Shown: positions 29,001 through 41,000 of the stretch, piece after piece | How positions within the stretch are numbered: position 1 is the first letter of the stretch | How the letters are laid out: every line of letters begins with the position of its first letter | Position numbers and translations under genes: made by a program | Source: Cymodocea nodosa | Lineage: Eukaryota > Streptophyta > Magnoliopsida > Alismatales > Cymodoceaceae | Assembly (NCBI GenBank): GCA_036874045.1 | Contig: CM072343.1 | Location: forward strand, 15,706,001 to 15,770,000 | Direction of reading: 5' to 3' | DNA length: 64,000 nucleotides | The notes under the pieces: generated by a model | Told to the model about the DNA's origin: nothing | The model's input: the letters and a program-made list of their open reading frames with translations, nothing else | Databases searched by the model: none

Positions 29001-32000
29001 TGTATCTTTTATTTTGTTTTTTTTTTATTGTTTTGTTGTCATTTTTATTAGTGTTCTATTATCATTTTCATGTTTAATGTGTTTGCTCTTGTTTTAGTTT
29101 TGTCAATAAGTTGAATTAGGTACCCTTCTTCTACTTAAGCTAATTTTTCATATATTTGATTATGCTTGCATACTCATTCATATCATATTGCACCTCATGT
29201 CATGTTTAGGTATGAGGGGGTGCATCTGTTTTTGACTTTCTAGTATTTTCAGGTCTTTGTCTTTATAAGAGAATATGTTGAGTTATTTTTGTCATTTTGC
29301 ATTAGACTACATTTCTTAACCATGCTTTATTCATTTTTATGCATTATTATTGGATTTTAATACATTGAGGACAATGTATGAATTAGGTGGGGGGGGGGGG
29401 GGTTTCTCAAGTTATTTCTTGTCTTTTTAATTTTGTAGTAAGTCTTTGTGATTTATTAATATTAATAAAATTTTTTATGCCTATAGGTCCTAATTGGAAG
29501 AGTTTTTAGGATTCCTTAGTTGAAAAACAAAATGATAAAAAAAGAATGAAAAAAAAAAGAGCAAAAAATAAATGGGCAATGGATTTGGGGATAGAATCTA
29601 AGAAATTTCTTAAGTCACTTAGACTACGTAAGGTATGTGAATATGTAACTTTTTACATTTAGCATTTTCACATTCACACATATAAATGATACTCTATTTT
29701 CTTAGGATTGACATTTTAATGAAGAATTTAAATCTAATCCAATGGAGGATTAGAGAATCTAAATGGTGGGGACACAAAAGAGATAAAACTTAGGAGACTT
29801 AAATCACTCTACCATTGTTTAGGAAACCATGGGCATTTTTTTTGTTTTGCAAATTTTCCTTTCGTCATGTTTGTTTTCTTTTGGTTGTATATTTTTTCTT
29901 TTTGTTTTGTGTATTTTTATTTAGTTTTGTGTTAAGTATTGTGTTTTTTTAATTTTCATTGGATTTTGTAGGAATATCTGCTAAAAATCCTCCAAAGACA
30001 ATACTTTACCATTAAGGTGATCTAAGAGTTTAAAAGTTTGTTGCATGTACTAAATACAACCATGATTTCTATAAAAGTGAGTTAATATTTTTCTTTCAAT
30101 GTTTGTTTTGTTTTTCTTAATAAACACGTAATGTATGCTATCATTTACTTCTAATTTATTTTTAATTTAAGTTTTACATGAAACTAACAAAGTTTAGGTA
30201 TAGGAGATTTTGTATAACATCAATTTATGAATTTCTAAATATATTTATTCATGCATTTCGTACTTCTTCATGGAATATTAATTTGGTTGATTTAACAAGA
30301 TTTGTAATTAATTGATTATACATGAATTTAGATGAAAAAAAGTTTAAATGAATTATTTTAATAAAATGGAATGCATAAATTGATTACATAGAAATTTATT
30401 ATTGTGGAAGCATTTAATTACATGCACTATGGTATTATTATCTTCTTTATTACTTCATTTTTATTATTGTGTTTTTGTAAGTTAACTCTATTTGTAGAAA
30501 CATTGGGCGGAGATTGCAAAATTCCCACTTGATAGTTAAGTCTTTTTTAGGACAATGATGGAGGGCCTAATTCTTCTCCTCTCTCTTGTCCATTTTTTCT
30601 TCCCAGCTGCAACCACTCATCCACATTCTCTCTTGGGCTACACAATATCTTCAGCAAGATCTATTATCATTGAAGACATGCAACTATCCATGTTGACTAG
30701 TGGCTATCATTGGTGGGTTGTATGGAAGAGAAAGGGACATGGTTGTATGGTTTGTCACTCCATTCTAGGCTGGTGTGCATTGAATATAGGTTAGTGTATT
30801 ACATGCAGTGTAGTTTTACTCCCTTGTTAATTAAGATGTTTGTCACTATCTTTTTATTAGAAAAAACCAATAGCTAAGTATTGAAAAAAAAAATATATAT
30901 ATTGCACATTTGTTCATATGTGTGATGTGATTTTTAGTTTGTGATTTCATAAATTCAAGTGTTTGTATTTTTCTAATTTAACAATTGGTCAAAATTTTTA
31001 TTTATGCATTATTCAAAAAATTCTAATATGTGAATTCCAATTTTCCTATGGATTTGACCCATATTTACACATGCTATAACTAGCATTGTGCGCTTGCGAT
31101 AAAACGTATACACTTTCCAACAATGGTTAGGGTTTCTCTCTTCCCACTTTACATCTTTCTCTAAATGTTTTTTAAAACTTAAACTTTGATATCATATGAA
31201 AAACAAGAAATCATAGAAGTAGAATGATATCATTGACAAATATAAAGTTTATATATGGAGGCTATATAGAGAAGACAAGAACAATTTAAGTAATATGAAA
31301 CTAAAATCACATACATAATATTCCAATAGTCTAACAAATATCTCATACTCTTCTTCCAATATTTAGTGGCAACTGTTAACACTTAAGTATAGGATCTATT
31401 TAGGTATAGGATCCATTTATGTATAAATGGATCCATGTATATATATATACTCTTGTACTTCTTATTAGAATAGAGTGAGGAGAAAAACAAACCTTTTTTT
31501 TCGGTCCAACTTGGTATCAGAGCTTCTTCTCTCCCTGTCGAGCATCGCCGCCATCAGCCATTCCTCTTGCATCTCTCTCTTTCTCCCACCGAACACAAAC
31601 TGCGTCGGCCTCTTCCCTCTCAACAAAAGCGGCTCCCAACTCCAAGAGCCAGTCTTCGTGGTCAGTCTCGATGAGTCGTCGATGCTAACCACGAGGAAAA
31701 GCTTTGTGGCTCATTTGTTCTTCCCGGTAGGAGTCCTCCACCGGTTGCATGCAGAAGTCTGTCCGTAGTCATCTATCCTCTCCTGGTGAATAACATACGC
31801 AGTCACCATCATTTCTCTGCTTGAGGTCCGTCTCCTTTCATTGTTTGTCTCCACTTAAGGCTTGTTTGTCTTTGTTGCAACCTCGCCTCGTCTGAGGTCT
31901 CCATCTGCCACAAAGCCCTTCCTTTTGTCAGTTGAATAATCCGCAAATCATCTAGTATCCTCGCAACTGACAAGAGCTCGTTTGACCACAGAAGAGGGCA

Positions 32001-35000
32001 GTTGAACAGACAGGTCAATCTGCTATAGTTGAATAGACAGTGTAGTTGGACAACGGTAGCTCATCTTGAAAAAAGGGCATCTTTATCGTGAAGATGGCCT
32101 TGTCAGAAAGCTCAACCACAACCGCCTATCCTTCTTCTGGTCATGGAAGTGAATTGTTTATAAGAAACTTCCTAAGTATCTTTGAAAAATTGAATGGGTC
32201 TAACTACCTTTTATGGGCACTGAGTTTTAAACGAATTGTAATAGCTTATCAAAAAGAACAACACTTGTTTTGTCCTCTGCTTGATGACACCTCCACCGAG
32301 TATCGAGACTAGTATGCTGATGATGTGGCCATCAATTCCTAGATGTTGTTTAGCATGGTGCCCCAAGTTGCTTGTGATGTCTCTATGATGAAGACCTCCA
32401 GGGAAATTTGGGACAACCTCCATCAAACCTATGGTCATGAAAAGAACATTTCTAGAGTTTTTTAGGTCTATGAATCTTTATTCCGGCTTAGACAAGGTGA
32501 TCACTCATGTCAGGAACATTATAGCATCTTTCGAGGACTGATAAATGAGCTTAACATTTATCAGCCTCCCACCTCTGATGTTAATATATTCAGACATTCT
32601 AGGGAGGAACTTGTTGTGGCCTTCTACCTTACTAGTCTTAATCTAGATGTTGCATCTCAGATCTGAGGATATGTATTAGGTGCTGATAGAATGCCAGATT
32701 TAGTTGAGACCTTTTCCAAGGTCATGTGTGTCTCTACCTAATCATCCTATAAATCTACTCTTATACACGTTGAGCAGTCGGCTCTTGTTGTCTCTAGTAG
32801 TCGTGGACGTGGGCGTAATAGAAGGCGAAGTGACTGTCAACGACCCAAATGTCAATGGTGTAGATGTTTTAGGCACAAGTCTGAGAAATGCTAAGACAAA
32901 TTTCCTCATCTAAAGCCATCTCCACAAGCCAACCTAAGTGTAAATTCCTCTCGTATGGCGAATGTAGACTCAAATCAGATGGTCACCATTTCCCAATCAA
33001 ACTATGAGCACCTTCGTCAATCATAGGGAACTACACCTATAGCCATGGGAGCTCTTCAGATTATTCCAGTTTTTCATCCAAGTACGAGTACTACATTGAT
33101 TGTTTCTAGTGATGACCCTTGAGTTATAGATTCAAGAGCTTCTTTATACATCTCAGGTACATCTTCTTTATTTGACCGCCTAAATATTATTACCAACAAA
33201 TCTACCGTTAACATTGCTAATGGTTGTTCATGTCATGTTTCTAGTCAAGGGAAGGTTCAAACCTCCTCCCAACTAAGGCTGAACGATGTTCTTTATATAC
33301 CTGAATTTTCATTCAATCTCTTATCTATTAGAGCTCTTACTGTCCAACTACAATGCTCAGTTACCTTCTACCCTTTTCATGTTACCTTTCAGGACTTGCA
33401 GATGGGATAAAAGATTGGTTTGGGCCGTAGATGGACAATTGATAAGGTGTACTTGCTAGTTCACGACAATGTTCCTCATGGGTTAATCGCGTGTTTATCA
33501 AGTACAAATACTTCAACTTTGTGGCATCGCTGCTTGAGTCATCTCTCATGGGCCAAACTTCGTCAAGCTCTCCCATGGATGTTTGTTTCTTTTTTTGATT
33601 GTGAGTCCTATCAGCTTGGGAAACATCATCGTGCTACTTTTAAGCATCTTCGTCTTGCATCATCTACTAGTATATTTGATATTGTCCATTGTGATATTTT
33701 GAGTCCTAGTCGTGTTGTGTCTGCTTTAGTTCACAAATATTACATTATCTTTATTGATGATTTTTCTTAGGTATCTTGGGTGTATATGTTGAAAGATCGT
33801 CAAACTATTCTAGATGTTTTTCAAACTTTTTTAATTGAAATAAAAAACCAATTTTCCATCTGTCCAAAAATTTTAACTGACAATGCACTTGAATTTGTTT
33901 AACATGAGTTTCAAAATGTGTGTGTTTCTCATGATATCATTCATCAAACGACTTGCTCTCACATCTCTCAACAAAATAGAGTGGCTGAGCGTAAACACCG
34001 TCATATTCTTGATGTAGCTCGCATTCTCTTGGTTCATATGCATGTTCTCAAGTATCTCTAGTCTGATGTCATTCTTACTGCCATTTATTTGATCAATAGA
34101 ATGCCCTCCACCTCCTTGAGAGGTGCTATCCCTATTCGACGTCTTGTCCCTGAAACTGAACTTTTTTCTATTACCCCTTGTGTGTTTGTCTATGTGAGTT
34201 TTGTTCAAAATCTCTCACTAGGGTTAGAGAAATTATCCCCCAGGTCTATTAAGTACATGTTTATCGGGTATTCTTGCACTTAGAAGAGATATCGTTTGTA
34301 TTATTCTTCTACCAAAAAATATTATACTTCCATGGATGTGACATTCTTTGAGTCTCAACCCTACACTATTTCTATGAAAGCTTCTCCAATAGGTCATGTT
34401 TCTGAAAGTATTCCTATTCAAACCTGCTCTCCTCCATTGAGTCTTATTCCTCATGTCCCAGAATTTGCAAATGTTAATACCAATGATATTGATGCAACCC
34501 TAGATACTTATGCTATAGATTCTAGAAATCAACCTGTACAAGACACAAATGATCAATCTACATACCAGGTATATTGTCGAAGACCACGGCCTCTAGCTTT
34601 GCCTACACCCCCTCCTTCCATTACTTCTGTCGATGAGTCTATTTCTTTGTCGCCTGATGATAACTTACCTCTTGCCTTACAGAAAGGGACATGCTCGTGC
34701 ATACATCCCTTATCTTATGTTGTCTCCTATACTAACCTAAATTTCAACTTTCGTAACTTTGCTCTATCTATTACTTCTGAATACTTACCTAGGGATTATC
34801 ATGAAACACTCCAGATACCTCATTGAAAGATTGCTATGGATGAAGAAATGGATGCTCTACTCTCTCGTGGTACTTGGGATTTGATTCCTTGTCCTGATGA
34901 AGGTAACATAGTTTCATGCAAGTAGGTTTATACCATCAAATGTCGCCCAGATGGGTCTATTGATAGGTACAAGGTGCGATTGGTGGCTAGAGAATTCTCC

Positions 35001-38000
35001 CAAGAGTATGATATTGATTATTCAGAGATATTTTCTCCTGCTGCTCGCCTTGATTCCATTCGTATGATTCTATCTATAACTGTGAATAAATCATAGGGGT
35101 TGACTCAACTTGACGTCAAGAATGCTTTCCTATATGAAGAATTTGATAAACAGGTATTTATCTAGGGAAAAATCCATTTTCATGGAGCTCAAGAAAACAG
35201 GATTTTGTAATACAATCTACTACTGAAACTGAACTAGTTGCCGCCAATGTTGTAGGAAACCAAACTATTTGGATCAGAAAACTTCTAATTGATTTGCAAA
35301 TGAAACAAACGGACTCAACAACAATTTTTGTTGATAATCAGGCTACACTTGTTATCTCAAAAAATCCAATTTTTCATGGGCATACAAAACATTTTAATAT
35401 AAAGATATTTTCTCTAAGGGAATTCCAGAATTTAAAGTCTATAAAACTAGAATATTGTCATTCTAACATATAGTATGTAGATATTTTTACTAAAGCTCTG
35501 GCAGTTGGTAAATTTCAGTTGTTACGAAGATGTCTCTATGTTGAAGACCTTCAAGCCATGGGGGAGTGTTGAACGTAATGTCTTGAAGACGAGCTTTTAC
35601 TATCTTTAGTAATGTCCGTTGTGTGTCAATGTGTGGTTCTCATTTATTATGTTGATCGTGGTTACATGATTGTGGTTATGCATCCGTATTTTGTGATGTT
35701 AAGGTCATGATAGATGGTTAGTGTTAGGGGTGATTTTCTCATCTATTTATGCATGTACTCTGTGTGTATAAATAGATTTTTTCAACATCAATGAAAATAG
35801 TGATTCCGCAAATCTTGGTGTTCTTCTTCACATCTTCTCCTCTTTCATCATATTTGTTAATCTTGATTCACAGTTATTATAGTAATCCATCTGTGATAGT
35901 AATATGTCCCTATTAGCATTCCAAATTATGTCACCTCTTGCTCTAGTTTGATTTTTGCAAGTCCTATCCATATTTAATTTTAGTCTACCAATTTGAGGTT
36001 TCATCCATCTAATCGATCTGGCTCTGATCATATTGCCTTGAGTATCTGTCAGTTCATAAGTCCTGATAGAGTTGTCTAAGTTGCTCACCATATTCCTCTT
36101 GATTTTAGCAAAGGAAGCTCTCTTCTCTTTAAATAGAATTTTACACCTGTGTTTCTAGAATTCCCACAAAAAGTTATCTATAGCAAACATCTGATAACAA
36201 GGCAGTTTACCTTTACTCCAACTCTGTAGAGTGCATAAAATCCAGTACTTTATGCCTCTTGGTTAGAAAGATTTAACTGAAGAATACGATAGAGCCAACT
36301 TCTACTAAGAAATGCCCATTCACCCTCAAAACACGTGTGATCAAAACAATCAATATTCTTAAAAGAACTGCAGCAAACACACATTGAAGTAAATGGAGAA
36401 GCCATTTTTTTAACATTCTCCTCCATAGGAAGAGCATTGTTAAATCATTTCCATAGAAAAAAGAAGTTTTCATGGGGATGTAGGACTTCCAAATGCTAAG
36501 GTTCTATCTCTTGATTTCAATCTTTGCACAAGAAGCTTCCCAAGCAATCTTCACCAAAACTCTACCATTCTTCTCTCATATTCATTGATACTGATCGTCC
36601 TCCTTACTTAAGAATTGAAATTTATTAAGGATTTCTTGAAAGTACATGCCCAATAGGATTGATTTTTCTGCTCGAATATAAAATAGCAGTCTTCCATCCT
36701 ATCAATTTCCTGTGAAATTTCTGTAGAAGTCCATCAAAATATACTATTTTGGTTTTACCTTTAAAGATAAGACAACCCAAGTATGTGAAAGAGAGAATCC
36801 CTTGCTTGAATCCCATAGCCTTAGAAATCTTTTGTGTTCGAACTTCAAAGCTGTTTCTAGAAACAATGAATGAGCTTTTATACTGATTCACCTTCTACCT
36901 TGAGAAAATTTGATACCAGGCTAGAATGTCCATTACTTTCTCTGAACTACTTTTTTCTACCATTTAGGAATAGTATGGTATTGTCAACATAAAGTAAGTG
37001 AGATATTACAAGGCTAGCATAATTAGTGTTGCATGGAATAATCTTCCTTTCCTCCTCTAGCTTTGTTAGGCCATAGCTAAGAACTTTTTCAACTAAAATA
37101 AATAAACCTGGTGATAGGAGATCACCCTAACATAAACCCTTGGACAACCTAAAGAATTCAATAGAAGCACCATTTGGGAGAACGAAGAGAGCATTATCTT
37201 GTATTTATCCTTTGATCAGCTAAATAAAGTTATTAGAAAAACCAAACTTTTCCAACACAATATAGATAGAATCCTACTTGATTCTGTCATAATTCTTTTC
37301 ATATCCAGGTTCATCACCACATTGCCACCTCTATATCCATTATCAATTCTTTGCACAAGTTCCTAAGTGAGAGTCACATTATCAAATGTTCTACCTTTGA
37401 TAAAGACACCTCAAATATCTGAGATCGATTTAATCAAAGTACTATGCATGCACCTAGTAAGAATGGTAGCAATAATTTTGTATCTTACTTTAGACAAATT
37501 TATGGGTTTTACTAATTTAAAATCTACTAGATTCTCCACTGTAGAGATTAGGGAAAGAAAAGTCACTTTCCATGACCTATCCAGAGTACCTACATAGAAG
37601 AATTTCAGGATTACTTGAACCTAGTCCTTTTCAATAATTTCCCAGCAATGTTGATAGAATTCTACTATAAACCCATTTGGTCTAGGAGCCTTGTCCTTTC
37701 CCATCTCAAACACCATTTCTTTAATTTCAACAGTTGTCATCCAACATAGCATATCATTCTCACTGTCCTCCACTACCATAGGCAGGATATCTGCCAAATT
37801 CTTGTTCCATTTCTCTCTCTTCGTAGAGAGTAGTCTTGAGTAATAGGTCCAAGGTTTGTTTCTAACTACCTCCACATCATCATTAGCATCTCTATTTATT
37901 TGAGCAAAGTACTTATTCTTCCTCCTTTTGTTCAGCACCATGTGAAAATAGTGAGAGTTGCGATCACCTTGTTTCATCCATTTGATCTGAGATTTCTAGG

Positions 38001-41000
38001 CAAGGAAGATAACTCTTCTATGATCATTCTCATGAAGCTCTTTTTGAACTTGATCCAACTTAGCCGATGTCTTTAGATCCCACCCATATGTAAGGAGGAT
38101 TCAAGTTGTTCCACCATGTTCACTAATCTCCACCTTTGAACCTCTACATCCCCAAACACCTGTTTGTTCCATATTTGAAGATAACACTTGAGCTTATCTT
38201 GATAAGGAAATTGTTCAGCATTGTGTTCCACACATTAGCCATTTTTTATTTAAATTGACCGTGTTGTAGCCACATAGATTGAAATTTGAAGGAGATGGTC
38301 CAAGTTTACCATCATTCCTATTTTTAACAATGATAGGAGAATGATTGGAATGCATGCAAAGCTGGTAGCCCACAACCAAATTAAACTATTCTTCCATGCT
38401 ATTATTAAGGAGAACCTTGTCAAGTCTTCTATATTTCTTGCTTGGCCCCATGTGGTTATTATACCACAACAAGGAATCTCCAATATGTTGCAGCTCATCT
38501 AGCTTCAAGTTATCAATAATGTCATTAAACTCTACCAAAATTTCATAGTTTAATCTAACAACATTAATTGTTTTTGAAGCTTTTCAAACAACATTGAAAT
38601 CTCACCCAACAATACATGGTAGGTCTCCAACCTCCTCTTTTATGTGCCTAATAAGTTACATAGTTGTCAGCGGGTAACCAAGTTGCAAGATGCATACACC
38701 ATTGTGAAATGAAAAGGATTATAATCAACTCCTTGGAAGGAACCAAAGATTGTCTATTCATCTTCTACAAGAATCTAAAACTAAATCTCATCCTTTGAGA
38801 ACAACCAGATTTTACCACTTATTGACGAAGATCTACTGTTTTCCATCTATAGGGTTCTTGCTATTGTTTCACAGTAATCAAACCTTAAAAAAGGTTCCAT
38901 GATTGCAACAATCATAATGTGGTACTTCAGAATTAGTTCTTTAACATGTTGTTAGGTAGCCTTGTTACCAAGGTCTCTGCAATTCCAAATTAGGATATCC
39001 ATTTATAATTGACAAGTAATGATCCTTTGAGTCAGCAACTTAGATCTAGCCTATCATAGCCACTTGGGTTGTATGTCTCCCTTATTTCAGCATCAATAGC
39101 ACTCAACATGCTTTTATCCAAATCTATTGCTGAGCACACCTTAAATGATAAGACTTGGCTTCTACTATATAGTTTCCTGGTTTTTCTCTTGATTCCTTCT
39201 AAGTTTGATTTGTATGACATTTCATTCATCCAATCTGGTGGCTTTTCTTTCTCAATATCAATTTCAATGCCTAGATCAAGACACTCATGATCAACACCTG
39301 TCTAATTATACTCTCCATTGTTTAGTTATTCATCTTCTTCCTCCTTTAGGTTAAACTGATCATCCTGGTCTGTCCAATTGCAATTCCGTGCAGTCTATTT
39401 GATCTCCTTCTGTTGGACTTGAATTACATGTTTCTCTTGATCTTGAGTTCCCTCTTGGGTCAAATTTTGGTTTTATCTACATTGTCTTGCTCATCTTTAG
39501 CAGTTAAACCACAATCCTTTCCAACCAAATGTCTTCAATTTAGAGCTATTCTTACATGTCTTTGTATGTCCATATGCCCTCCCTCCTTTTGATTGTCATC
39601 TTCCTTCCTCTATGGGGACTTTTCCTATGTTCCATTTCCAATGGTTGGCTGAACTGGTTGATTTTTGTCACATTCTGGAGTAATCTTTGAAATTGTTTTC
39701 ACCTAGGCTCCTTGTTTACCTCTATGATTTCTTTTCATTTTGACTATCACCCACTCCTCCTAGGTATTTGCCTATTACTCTTCTCTTTCCAACCACCTAT
39801 ATGTCTATCCAACTCCTCATCATTTTCTTTATTTGTCCAAGTTTGTACACCTCTTCCCTCCACCTCCTAATTAACCAAGCTTCTTTGAGTGGACATCCTA
39901 CCCCAACACTGTTCTTGCATATCGCCAAAATGACAACATTTTATATAATATCTACGGACATTCTACCCATATTTGACTGGCTAAACAACCTCATCACCAC
40001 ATTTGATCTTTGATAATGCTAGGAAGAGGTTTGGATACATCTATTTCAACACACAAGGCTGTAAGACTAGGTCATGTGAATTTGGGGATATCATTGTGCA
40101 TGCAAAAGTATCTACCCAACATATCAGCAATAGATTTAATGGCAGATTGTCATGCCATAACTTACAAGACAACTTTGGAAATGGAATTCAATCTTTCTTC
40201 TAGTAGCCATGGATTGGTTAATCAAGACGGTAATTAATTATCCAATACTGCTGCCATTTTTCTATTTTGGCTACTGACTGACCACCATCAGCTAGTTATT
40301 GCACCTGCCAAATAATGCTACCTATAATTGAGTGATTACCAAATCAGCCAATTAAGAGAAGCTAGCCTTATTTAGCTACTACTGAGATGTACTTAAACCC
40401 CATGAGGGGACTATCCTAGGTGTAGAATAGCTTGGGCAACTTGCCTATGATATTCTAATCTCACCTCTATCAATAAAACCATTCTCTTCTTCTCTAGTTT
40501 CCCTCTCCTCCACCCTCCGTTGGCATAATGGCACCAGTCTCCACTAGATGGCAGCAACGCTCTCGGCAAGGGCACACCACAGATGAAGCTTGCAAATGTG
40601 CACATAGTTTGGGAAGGAAGACTCAAATAGGAACCTACGATAACTCAAACCTAGGAGAGAAAGAAGGAGACCATCAAGAGACAATCATCTTCTTTCTATT
40701 GATCAACCAGGAATTCTTAACATAAGCACTTGTGAAGTCCTCCCTGTTCTTGAATCGTAGGAGCACATACCTAGAATCCAATGCTTTTAGAAAGAAGTCC
40801 TTTAGATGCCCCCAATTCATTTCAGTACAAATAGAATTTTGACCATAGGGAGTCTAGCTGAGAAGAACCTAAACAGCATCCATTGCAATGCCTCTACCAA
40901 CGCTAACACTTTCTCAATAGAGAACACTATCATCCACTTGCCATCTGCCAAGCTAGGCTCCCTAATCAAAAGTTCAGCAAAATTCAGTAGAAGTAGCATG

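Larger units (their letters stand above)
25754..31112 (+). mobile_element. Ty3/Gypsy Athila/Tat-like, gag-only (TR-GAG type) element
   Basis: 5.36 kb on the plus strand. LTRs at 25754-26968 and 30211-31112. After the left LTR comes ttttttgtgccattgttggc, a worn form of the primer-site motif TTTTTGGCGCCGTTGCC typical of Athila/Tat elements. A gag remnant with a zinc knuckle lies at about 27755-28303. Near 29360 is cattgaggacaatgt before a G run, the conserved 3' motif of this group. No RT or integrase text was seen, so it fits non-autonomous TR-GAG elements. Flanks cttgc and ctttc may be a worn target duplication. Confidence 0.78.
23853..31328 (-). mobile_element. Copia C, short-LTR element with no coding left, split by a Gypsy element
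   Basis: LTR-like ends at about 23853-23998 and 31195-31328 share words (cattaacaaatataaggttt against cattgacaaatataaagttt). Beside the right one, in minus sense, is a tRNA-Met-type primer site (tgatatcaaag); beside the left one is a purine tract (tagtttgtgggagag). The inside (24000-25750 and 31113-31194) has no Copia coding, only pyrimidine- and G-rich text, like a non-autonomous (TRIM/LARD-type) derivative. Old. Confidence 0.65.
31374..35831 (+). mobile_element. Copia E, LTR retrotransposon fossil with unlike ends
   Basis: A plus-strand Copia. LTR-like 5' end 31374-31508 (starting TGTTAAC), perfect primer site TTGGTATCAGAGC at 31511, leader to 32090, gag about 32090-32720, zinc knuckle near 32850, protease near 33110, integrase about 33420-34300, RT about 34820-35160, RNase H about 35180-35550, polypurine tract (gggggag), 3' LTR from 35567 (starting TGTTGAACG). 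Broken, with several breaks. The two end repeats do not match each other. Confidence 0.82.
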
